DNA of 64,000 nucleotides from Semisulcospira habei. Lineage: Eukaryota > Mollusca > Gastropoda > Semisulcospiridae. The stretch lies in the NCBI GenBank assembly GCA_036245525.1, contig BTPG01000006.1, positions 89,679,035 through 89,743,034 of the forward strand, in the 5' to 3' direction. The translations under genes were made by a program, and so were the position numbers. How positions within the stretch are numbered: the stretch's first letter is position 1; each line of letters starts with the position of its first letter. The notes beneath the pieces are model-generated. The model searched no databases and had not been told where the DNA came from. It worked only from the letters and a program-made list of their open reading frames with translations. Shown here one piece after another: positions 1-8,642 of the stretch.

Positions 1-875
1 TTATAGCGCTGTCTTCTTGTTGTCTCTGTGCGGCTTTTCTTTAGCTTGAGCTTCATTCTTAAGGTAAGCAGATGGTGGTCGGAGGCAACATCTGCTCCCC
101 TCCTCACTCGAACATCTTGAAGGGATCTTCTAAATTTCTTGCTAATGCAGATATGGTCTATTTGGTTCTCTGTTGTATGGTCAGGTGAGACCCAAGTTGC
201 TTTGTGTATTCTTCTGTGTGGGAAGATGCTGCCTCCAATGACAAGTCGGTTTAGAGCACAAAAGTCTACAAACCTCTCCCCGTTCTCACTCATCTCCGAG
301 CCTAGTCCCTGTCTCCCCATCACCTCTTCGTATCCGGTGTTGTCCTCCCCTATTTTGGCATTAAAATCGCCCATGACGATGGTGATGTCTCGCTCCGCAC
401 ATTTGTCCACGGCACTCTGGAGTCGGTCGTAGAACTCTTGTTTCTCTTCCTCGTCACTGTCATTAGTGGGCGCATAACACTGGATGACATTCAGCTTGAG
501 CTTTTTCTTGGTTCTAAAGGCTGCTGTGATAATTCTTGGCCCAAGAGGTTCCCAGCCCATCAGCGCTCTCTGTGCCACTGGTGACAGCATGAATGCTACA
601 CCTTCTGTATGGGGGGCATTCTCCTCTTCATGACCTGAATACAGAATCATCTCCCCACTTAACAGCTTTTTCTGGCCAGACTGCATCCATCTGGCTTCAC
701 TTATACCTAGCAGGGAAAGGTTGTACTTTTGCATTTCCGCTGCTATCTGGGCGGCCTTGCCGCTCTGGTACATGGTCTTGACGTTCCATGTGCCCATGGT
801 TGTATCCCTGGATAGAGAGAGGCGGCTCGGTCCTGTGGCTTCTGAAGACTTCCGGCTTTCACCACAGGATGTCAT
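1..875 (-). CDS. Endonuclease domain of RTE-type ORF (partial)
   Basis: N-terminal part of the retrotransposon endonuclease/reverse transcriptase polyprotein. It is near-identical in translation to the first ~290 residues of the frame starting at 35134. Visible motifs include TWNVKTM at the start of the exonuclease-endonuclease-phosphatase fold, a central GDFNAK motif and a terminal SDHH motif. I saw no stop or frameshift on the minus strand to base 1. The endonuclease nicks target DNA for target-primed reverse transcription. Incomplete because the window ends. Confidence 0.8.
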   Translation of the reverse strand, partial: MTSCGESRKSSEATGPSRLSLSRDTTMGTWNVKTMYQSGKAAQIAAEMQKYNLSLLGISEARWMQSGQKKLLSGEMILYSGHEEENAPHTEGVAFMLSPVAQRALMGWEPLGPRIITAAFRTKKKLKLNVIQCYAPTNDSDEEEKQEFYDRLQSAVDKCAERDITIVMGDFNAKIGEDNTGYEEVMGRQGLGSEMSENGERFVDFCALNRLVIGGSIFPHRRIHKATWVSPDHTTENQIDHICISKKFRRSLQDVRVRRGADVASDHHLLTLRMKLKLKKSRTETTRRQRY

Positions 876-1154
876 AAGTCTTCTGGTAGAAGAACCTTCC
901 TCCTCCAGGAATGGAATTACTGTTAGTCTTTTCGTCGGCGTTTTTGTAGCTATTTCCTTTTTTGCAGGGTGGGGAAGCTACCCCCACGCCCAACCCCCTT
1001 ACTAGGAGGACCAGGGGTTTTCTGTCGGGGTCACCTTCCCTTAGACCATGTTGGTTCACGGCACCTTATTTCATTCGGTGCACCCCTCTCACGAGGGACC
1101 CCCTATCCACCACCCAGGGGACGCGCCTCAACGCCATATGGTCCCAGCGCGAGG
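1..1154 (-). mobile_element. RTE-type non-LTR retrotransposon, 5' part, truncated by window edge
   Basis: This is the 5' end of the same family as the element at 34855-38157, in minus orientation. The 5' UTR occupies about 876-1154. From the ATG at 873-875 the minus strand reads open to the window edge (about 291 codons) through the apurinic-like endonuclease domain, with GDFNAKIG and SDHHLL motifs matching the full-length copy. The 5' end matches the start of the full-length copy. The 3' half and the target duplication are outside the window. The open frame suggests a young copy. Confidence 0.85.
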
Positions 1155-1370
1155 AACCCACATCATACTGAGGCTAAAAGCTTCAAATTTGTACACTGCC
1201 ATCTGCAAGCTACATTATAGTACTTACAGGTAAGGATATAGACCAATGGCTTTAGTTCAAGGGCGGTGCCAGAATAGCTTGGCGCTTAGAGGCGCCAAGC
1301 TATTCTGGCACTACCCTTGAACTATTTTAGTCAAACTTATTTCACACACTGGTGTATTCCGAATGATAAG
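1155..1370. repeat. Fold-back repeat with 32-bp inverted arms, copy A
   Basis: A roughly 200-bp dispersed repeat, matched over its length by 52880-53100. Its core is a near-perfect hairpin: arms at 1254-1285 and 1292-1323 with a 6-base loop, in which GGCGCCAAGC and its complement face each other. Flanking sequence such as CAAGCTACATTAT and CTTATTTCACACACTG is shared with the second copy, so the unit is larger than the hairpin. Probably a fold-back or MITE-like non-autonomous element. Confidence 0.7.
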
Positions 1371-1544
1371 GGTTAATCTAAAGATAATGGAAGGATGGTA
1401 CCTTCTGACACCACTCTCTCACTAACATGGTATGTCCCAAACAGTAATGTAGTCTTCAAAAGACAACTTCAAAATTTATGTGGAAATTTTAACTGCATGG
1501 TTCAATGTAACATGCACATTAACCCAATCAGTGCCGAGAAAATT

Positions 1545-1620
1545 TGAACACACCCAACTACAAAAGGTATAGATCCTCAGTTTCGGGGGCTCAAGAGTAT
1601 CTATGCCTCTTGCTTTGAAT
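1545..1620. repeat. Degenerate copy of the CTGCAAGAG fold-back family
   Basis: Contains the diagnostic GATCCTCAG...GGGGCTCAAGAG...CTCTTGC pieces of the small palindromic family seen better preserved at 14583-14647, 52211-52277 and 58672-58741. Arms are eroded here. Confidence 0.4.
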
Positions 1621-1729
1621 TCATGTTACTAGGACAACTAGCCTCACGCTGGGACCATATGGCTTTGAGGCGCGTCCCCTGGGTGGTGGATAGTGGGTCC
1701 CTCGCGAGAGGGGTGCACCGAATGAAATA

Positions 1730-1951
1730 TGAATTTTTCATTAAAATGCATTTTTTTGAAAAATACTTACCGATGGTATGACATTGTGAAAAGCCCTTAG
1801 CTAGCCTAATTTTAGCCAAAATTTGGTTGTGTCCGTATAAGGGGGTGTTGGGAGGAGTGGGGCGCCATAGACCCAGTCATGGCCTGAATAGTCTCCCCTT
1901 ATTCCCACCCAGTACGAGAATACCCGTCATCCCTCAGTTTAGTTCCTTAGC
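1730..1951. repeat. DIRS-like inverted terminal repeat, 3' side
   Basis: Matches the reverse complement of 7919-8121 from ACCGATGGTATGACATTGTG inward to about CAGTTTAGTT, with few substitutions. The outermost ~40 bases differ from those of the other end, as is usual for DIRS. Confidence 0.85.
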
Positions 1952-1990
1952 GCACTTGAGGCAAGCGGGGTAGGTGGGAGGGTCCTTCGA

Positions 1991-2084
1991 GTCATACCAT
2001 CGGTAAGTATTTTTCAAAAAAATGCATTTTAATGAAAAATTCATTTGTTTTCTCAAAACACATTACCGATGGTATGACATTGTG
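1991..2084. repeat. DIRS internal complementary region
   Basis: Begins GTCATACCATCGGTAAG and ends CCGATGGTATGACATTGTG. Read on the other strand it is the right outer end (…GAGAAAACAAA) directly followed by the left outer end (TGAATTTTTCATT…). In DIRS-1 the equivalent region templates restoration of both ends and formation of a circular intermediate. Confidence 0.85.
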
Positions 2085-2203
2085 GAATTCCGAAGAGGAG
2101 GTGGGTGCCGAAGAAAAAACGCCCCTCCTGCCAACCGCCCAACCCTCAGACCCGCTCTCCCGGAGCAAACTCCCGATAATTTTAGTTAAGATACCTGCGG
2201 CGC

Positions 2204-2500
2204 CTAGGGCGCCGGGAGGGAGTGTTGCTCTGTAGTGATGTCTCCCACCAGCGAGAGGTTCTGCCACTGGGTGGAGAGGTCCCTCAGGTAGAAGCGGGCG
2301 CAAGTGGTCTCTGCTCGCCCTCTCATAGCCGCCACAAAGTCCTTGACTGCACCGGTGCTGTCGAAGCGGGACTTGCGGTCAAGGCTCTGACCTCGTGCGC
2401 CTCGATGTTCAACATGTGGCTGCATCAGGTCGAGGTCCTGGAAGGCCGGGCGGATCACTCCCCGGAACCAGGAGGAGCAGGTCTGGGCTGAGATGTCACG
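2204..2500 (-). pseudogene. C-terminal tyrosine recombinase remnant of DIRS-like element
   Basis: The minus strand encodes ISAQTCSSWFRGVIRPAF, then an H-x2-ARGQ segment and ATTC-RFYLRDLSTQW. This matches my knowledge of DIRS/Ngaro-type tyrosine recombinases: a helix, the H-x2-R box and a catalytic tyrosine in an FYLRD context. The catalytic tyrosine and one arginine box are visible. The N-terminal half of the recombinase is not readable in the same frame, so I call it a remnant. It lies next to the internal complementary region, the expected 3' position. Confidence 0.65.
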
Positions 2501-5500
2501 TCTACCTGGGGACAAAGGGAGAAACAGGTGTGTGCGTCCTCTGCGCAAGCTTGGTCCGGCGCAGGCCCACACGTAAGGCTCTCACCAGTTCCTATTGTCT
2601 GGTCTACCGAGTGGAGTCTGACACTCGTAAGGGCGGAAAGTCATCAGCGGTATGACAGCCAAGGCGACCACTACTTGGCCCCGAAGGCTGGTAACGTTAG
2701 CAGTTGCACGGGGCCTTCTGTCCGTACCTGACAGCAACCCGTGTGTGACACCAGCGCGTACGTTCACTGGCCCTGGAAGAGGTGGCTAGGCCACATGTAA
2801 GGTTCTCACCGGGGCCTTAAGTCTGTTCTCCCGGGTGGAGTCCGTACACACGCAGGGCGAAACATCTGTCGCCGTCAGGGAGGCCGCCTCTTGTCCAGGA
2901 AGATGTTCAGGTAGCAGTAGCCTGAAGCCGGTTGTCTGGCACTGCAAGCAATCTGGGTGTGTGGGCAGCGCGCGTAGTGTACTGACCCTGGAGGTTGAGT
3001 CAGGGACCGCCAGGAAGCACTTCTTCCTAGATACATCCGTCAAGCGCGTCATGTGCCGGGTTCCAAGGACGGGGTTGAGACCACGTAAGCCCCCATGGTA
3101 GATCACTCTTGGCCCACGCGAAGCAGTGTTGGGCATCCACACCGAAGAGAGCCTCCGAAATGCGAGGTCTTACAGCCACCCGGGTCTGATGAGCGTAATC
3201 ACCTGTAGGTGTCGGCGATCATGGTTAGATAGTCCCGAACAGTGAAAGGAGACCGTCCCTGGGCGTTGAATAGCCCGAGGAAGCATTCCGTCAGCTGGGG
3301 CTTCGCCAAGTCCGGAGGGAAAGAAGGCTGTCGTCAGTCCCGTCACCCAGCGCTCGTCGTCTTCCCTCGCAACTCGAACGGTTGAGGGTCTGCGGGTTGT
3401 CTCGGTAGCATCCATGGCCGCCCTAGGGAAGCCTCTGTGGTAGAGGGCTTGCTGCACAATCTCCAGGTGTGTCGGAAGAGTTCAGGGCCCGGTTGTTATG
3501 GCGGCTGTTCCAGTTGCTAGAGCCTCATGCAAGAAGTGGAGAGCTGCAGAGGGGGGGCATGTGGTAACGAGCTGACCTCGACTGGTGAAGAGACAAGCGC
3601 CCCCAAGCCAGGAAAACGCCCACCTACCTCCGCAAACCTGCAACAAAAGGGAATGTCGGACAACCACGCATATAACACAGCATTCAATCTCGATGGCGAG
3701 CAGTGAAGTTAAAAGATCTGGCCACAGCGACGCCTCCCCGCGCCGCCGGCCTCAAGCGCACTAGCATCTCCCATAATTACACCCTCCTTCTCCAAGCAGA
3801 AGAGGTGTCAGGTTGAACGGCGATCCCCTAGCCTGTCATGAGTCCTAAGCGAACTGAAGAAGGTAATGATAGTCGCTGCTAGTCTGCCCTGCTCCCGTCC
3901 TACTGGGAGTCCCACTCGAACAGGACGACCACGCACTCCATCCTCGACGGGATCCATGCGAAGAAACACGTAGTACCTGTCCCGTAGCGTAGGCAGCCTA
4001 GTCGACGGCGAAGAGGGCAGAATCCCAGCCTACCGCCCGGCTTGCCAACTGGTTAGGACTTCGAACATCGAGTTGTCCCAAAGTCCTGGAGACGCACCGC
4101 TGCTCTCAAGTCTTTGTCTAGCATCTGGCAAGATGTCGAGGCACTTGTGTCGAGTCGATAGAACGAAGATCGTGCACCATATCCACCGACTAGTGTACGA
4201 GAAGAGTCGACCATACTGCCGCGGAACTGAGCTCCAACCACCTCTCGGGAACTAATTTTGCCATGCTGTCGTCACGTCTAACTCCCGGTACTTGCGCCCC
4301 CAGCCGCAGGATCTCCAGTGCCGAGCGGGTAACTTCACAAGGAGCTATCGAGGGCAAGTCCATCCGCTCCAGTCAGGCGCCGCAGCATGCCGGAACTCCA
4401 AGTCGTCTCCACCCAGGCAAACGAACGCTTCCGCTAGGTCCCGAAGCTGTCATCTTAGAAGAAGAAGACCGTAGTGCTTGGTCGCCGCTGACCACGGCTA
4501 GGCCAATGCGAAGTGGAGGGTAGCACCCCGCCGGAAGAAGGATACGACGAGCCGAGAACTCGTCTCAGCAGGGGCTTAATCTGAACTGTGTGCGTTACCC
4601 CCGATGTAGACCGAAGTCGGCCCCTGCAGTGAGGTCGGTCGGACCAGTCCTCAACCCGCGCTGACCTCTATGAAGGTAGACTGCTACTTGGTAGTCATCA
4701 ATCGCACGCCTGGAGAATGCTGCCACTGACGTTCCCGGGACTGTGTCGTCGGCGTCACAAAACGTCGCCTCCGTCCCTCGGATGTAAGCCACAAAATCCG
4801 GTGCAGCAGAAGAACTGCGCCTCCGCAGAAGAGTGGTCCCTGCCAAAACTGTCCGACGGTCTGCGATGACCGCGTGCCTGTCCTGCATCAATGTTCCTGG
4901 AAGACTGCTACATCCAGCGGTGTAAGCAGCGTGTATCGGCTGTGCCAGAGTCCTTGTTAGGCTCCTTGTCGGTCTGCCAGGGGGGCCAGGGAAGTTGTCC
5001 ATCGCGCGGTGCCCTGCGTGGCCGACTCTTCAACTCGGTCGGCCGCGAGAAAGTGTGCAGGACGGTATCCCGAATCATCAGATCACAGTCTGTAGCCGCA
5101 GCGAAGCGTTGGCAGCGGAAGAGAAGTAGGATCACAAAGTTGAAGCCACCAGTGCCTCCCCCGGCGCCCTGAAGCGGAGACAGAAGCCGGTGACAAGAAT
5201 CCGGCACCCGAACGGATGAGGAAGGGACTTGAAATGCTTGGACGCGATGAGGGGACCTGCTTCGTCTAAAGCCCGAGGAGGCTCCCTCCTCTATCTCCAC
5301 GCAGAAGGCGGCGAATCCAAGATCTCTCGGAACCGCGAGCGTAGCGACGTGGAGTAGCTATCATCGCCCAGCCACGGCGAACGACGTCCTCTGGAATCAA
5401 GCGGAAAAGTCGTCTGTCTCGCACGCAGGAGAAGGGATGTCTAACTGCTCCGAAGTCCGGGGGACCCCGGGCGGCGGCGATCCAACGAAGGTGGACCCAG

Positions 5501-6990
5501 CACTTGGAAGGAACAGCGTAGCCTCAGCCTCAGAACTCGAACGGCGACGAAGATACTTCGGAGCGTCTGTCTTCCCGATGTGTAGCGACCCAACGGAACT
5601 GGGACGTCGTCTCCTGTTCCTCTCGTACCCCTGGTCTCTGTGAAGTGAGCACATGCTTCCGAAGTCAGGCGAACTGAAAGATTGTGACCTATTGCCGGGA
5701 ACGGAATCCCATCGTGAAGTCGTCTCTCTGCACTGCATGTAGAGCGGGCTCTCGTCTGCACGGTCGGGGCGAGGCGTGGCCCAACACTACTGAGCCGGGA
5801 TCTTGTCGTGTGAAGTGCAGCGGTCCTGTAGCACTTGCGGTTCCGCAAGCCGGAGAAAGTGCCGGTGTAACCACGACGGGAGATGGCGCCAACGCGTGTA
5901 TAGCCCGGGCGAGGGCGCCCCAAATAATCATAACCATAATAATAAATTAATTAATTAATGCTTATTGAAAGAGTTTTATGTGATTGTAATTGCCCATTCA
6001 GGGATAAATCAAGGTATGTGCATTAAATTGAACTATGAGAGTCAGAATACCACTCTGTGTCTCATCTCCATTTTCTCAAAACTGAAGTAATCGGTTCAGT
6101 GGTTCCAGGGTTATAGCCCCTTTAAGGATAAGAGGTGTTGCGCCCCAGCGGTCTGGCGAAACCGCTGCGCAGCTGGGAATGCAACATTTTAACACCTGTG
6201 GCAAAAGGGTTAAAACGCCTAGCTTGAAAGAAAGGCACTAGGTGCCCTAAAACGACAACAAACGAACCCCAATCTTGCACGCTACCGCGCAATATATGCT
6301 CTCACAACCCAGTCGTCACTGACCTGAGGCCGAGCTGTCGTCTCTAGGGCAGTACCCGTCGTCAGTGGGTCTGGGCGTGCCTCTCCGTTCGTCACGGTAA
6401 GGGGAACCTTAGGAGGGCCCTCCGCGTTAGTATGCGACAGTAGCTAACTGGCCCGTGACGTCATTGTCCCGGCGGGAGTGGACGAGTCTCGTGGCAAACC
6501 GTGCGACTCCCAGTACGTGGCCGCTTCTGCATGTCGCCTTGGCCCCACAGAACTGGTCCGCCGTAAGCAGTCTCTGCGTGTATCAGTGTAACCACTCGAG
6601 TCCGAAGGGTTACCCGCCTGAGAGCGGTAGCGGCGACCAGAAACCCGACGAGGCGACGGCCGTCGTCTCTCCGGGTTGCGTCTTGATAGTGGGCTGGGTC
6701 TACTGAACTAACACAGTGGAAGAGATCGGAATGTCTCCACTAACCTGTGATCTAGGCGAGGATCGAGCCCTGGCATCTGGTTCGTCCGTCCGTCGTGTTT
6801 CCACTCTGGGCTGTCGGAGGGTGGAAGAGTGGTCATCTCTCGAGGCCGTGTCCCGGTGAAACGAGTCTCGTGTGTCACCGCGTGACTACTTGTACGTGGT
6901 CGTTCCCGCCGGTCATGTCTGCGATCCGCCATGTGAGTCTGGACTGGTAGCGTCGTAGATTTGGTTGCCGACGCCAGTCCGGGGGAAGGA
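2500..6990 (-). pseudogene. Degenerate GC-rich interior of the DIRS-like element
   Basis: By position this should carry reverse transcriptase, RNase H and possibly the methyltransferase. I could not identify their motifs; only short frames are present. An AT-rich patch at about 5925-6250, with a TTAATTAATTAAT run, looks unlike the rest and may be a nested insertion. Composition contrasts sharply with the AT-rich flanks. Confidence 0.4.
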
Positions 6991-7600
6991 TCATGTTGTC
7001 TGCCTCCTCCAGAGGCGTACAGACTGTAATCCCTTCCGCTGACATGGGTTCGGGCTCCGGTCTCATGGTCGCCACGGTAAGGGTAACCTCAGTGGGGCCC
7101 TCCGCGATAGTATGCGACTTGCCAGCTTTCTTTGTTCGGGATGCCTTAGCCACTGGTACCGGCTTGGTTCCCGTCTTGGTACTCCGCACCGGGTCTGTCA
7201 GTCGTTCCCTGACAGGAGTCGGTCGTTCTCGGCGGTAAAAGCCCCACAGCTGCGACCATCTTCTTCCAGCCATGGGGCGCACACCACACACGTATTGTTC
7301 GAATCGCAACCAGCACAGGGTAGGCAGACTGCATGCACGTCCGATGGCCACTGAAAGTCGCCACACAACGTGCCGGTACGAACCTGGTATCTGTAACAAG
7401 AGGGTACAATGAAGAAACGAGCGAGCGTGGCCTCCGAGGTCACGCAAAATAAAAACGCGCGCGATGACGAAACGAACCTCATCGAATTCGAAAGAGTACA
7501 GCGCGTGCCTACGCTCGGCGCTCCTTCCCACCCTAGAGCGCCGGTCGAGGGCATTCACCGAGATATTACCTGTCCATGGCGACAAACGGTAGCAAACCCA
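6990..7600 (-). pseudogene. Gag-like zinc-binding remnant of DIRS-like element
   Basis: A minus-strand frame contains WPSDVHAVCLPCAGCDSNN followed by CVVC, a Cys-rich segment resembling the H-x-C-x2-C...C-x2-C motif of animal DIRS Gag proteins. It sits near the 5' end of the minus-oriented element, where gag is expected. Neighbouring frames overlap and are interrupted, so an intact product is unlikely. Confidence 0.4.
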
Positions 7601-7918
7601 CGTCTCAGTCTCCACCGAAGTGGACCCACTGTCCGCCGGTTGCAGAAACTCGTCGCCAGTCACGACCGGCCAGGCTCCGAAGTCTCGTCACAGCGCCAGT
7701 CGAGTGAGCTCGAAGCCCCAAAGCTAACTCGTCGGCAAGAGAGTCCCCAAGTCGACGACAGAGAACCGGCCCAGCAGAGAGCACAAGCAGTCCCAACCGA
7801 CTCAAGCTCCACAGTACACAAGTTCCAAGTACAAAGTCCAAGCTCACAACCACCGAGGTCAGAAGACCGGTCCAAGATCAAACGCAGAGCACGAACAGAC
7901 ACAACCTTCCTAGTGCTA

Positions 7919-8121
7919 GCTAAGAACTAAACTGGGGGATGACGGGTATTCTCGTACCGGGTGGGAATAAGGGGAGACTATTCAGGCCATGACCGGGTCT
8001 ATGGCGCCCCACTCCTGCCAACACCCCCTTATACGGACACAACCAAATTTTGGCTAAAATTAGGCTAGCTAAGGGCTTTTCACAATGTCATACCATCGGT
8101 AATGTGTTTTGAGAAAACAAA
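7919..8121. repeat. DIRS-like inverted terminal repeat, 5' side
   Basis: Inverted partner of 1730-1951. It ends in GAGAAAACAAA, which abuts the interrupted RTE-derived sequence AGGTGCCGTGAACC without any target duplication. Confidence 0.85.
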
Positions 8122-8312
8122 AGGTGCCGTGAACCAACATGGTTTAATGGATGGAGACCCCGACAGAAAACCCCTGGTCCTCCTAGTAAGGGGGTTGGGC
8201 GTGGGGGTAGCTTCCCCACCCTGCAAATAAAGAAATTGTTACAGAAACGCCGACGAATAGACAAACAGCAATTCCTTTCCTGGAGGAGGAAGGCTCTTCT
8301 ACCAGAAGATTT

Positions 8313-8495
8313 ATGACGTCGGGTGGTGAAAGCCGGAAGTCTTCAGAAGCAACAAACACCTGGCGTCGAGACCTCCAAGCAGACATCAAGAGACTGGGAA
8401 CCACCTGGAGTAAAATGGAAGAAGCACAGGACAGGAGTCGCTGGAGGTCTCTCGTCGACGGCCTATACCCTGGGAGGGATGACAGGCGTAAGTAA
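8313..8495 (+). CDS. 60-codon in-frame fusion ORF of the deleted RTE derivative
   Basis: The start matches the RTE polyprotein N-terminus (MTSxGESRKSSEAT) and, after the deletion, continues in frame with its C-terminus (WRRDLQADIKRLGTTW to the terminal DRRK). The frame ends exactly where the full-length ORF ends. Endonuclease and reverse transcriptase domains are absent, so no enzymatic role is expected. It may simply be a by-product of a deletion that happened to keep phase. Confidence 0.5.
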   Translation: MTSGGESRKSSEATNTWRRDLQADIKRLGTTWSKMEEAQDRSRWRSLVDGLYPGRDDRRK

Positions 8496-8642
8496 ATAAG
8501 GACAACTAGGGTTTGTTGGTTTTTAACTGACGAAGACTGCAGAAACACATTTTCTGTCAATGGGCACTGAACGCGTTAATCTGCTGACCATGGAATTAAC
8601 CTAAAACTAGCAAAAGAAACTCATTGCCTCCCTTGAACTTAC

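Larger units (their letters stand above)
1730..8121 (-). mobile_element. DIRS-like tyrosine-recombinase retrotransposon, 6.4 kb, minus orientation
   Basis: The termini are inverted repeats, 1730-1951 and 7919-8121, that are similar internally but have different outermost ends. An internal complementary region at 1991-2084 equals the reverse complement of the two outer ends joined together, the architecture that defines DIRS elements. There is no target duplication: removing 1730-8121 restores AATGAAATAAGGTGCC, which matches the uninterrupted 5' UTR at about 34937-34950. The interior is strikingly GC/CpG-rich and its frames are broken. Gag-like coding lies near 7000-7600 and the recombinase near 2204-2500, both on the minus strand. 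Confidence 0.85.
1642..8498 (+). mobile_element. Short internally deleted RTE derivative (465 bp), split by a DIRS-like insertion
   Basis: The pieces 1642-1729 and 8122-8498 together form a non-autonomous element: the 5' UTR and first codons of the RTE family joined to the last ~150 bases of its reverse transcriptase ORF and a GTAAGTAAATAAG tail. An 11-bp target duplication, AGGACAACTAG, flanks it at 1631-1641 and 8499-8509. That proves the joined form was itself mobilised, presumably by the full-length element. The deletion junction lies near 8348-8358. Confidence 0.9.

Noticed and set aside
139..1005. Plus-strand frames opposite the RTE endonuclease
   Set aside because: Antisense shadows of the minus-strand retrotransposon ORF; equivalent shadows occur opposite 35134-38148.
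7409..7930. 173-codon plus-strand frame in the DIRS-like element
   Set aside because: GC-rich antisense frame opposite the Gag-like region, with no recognisable domain.
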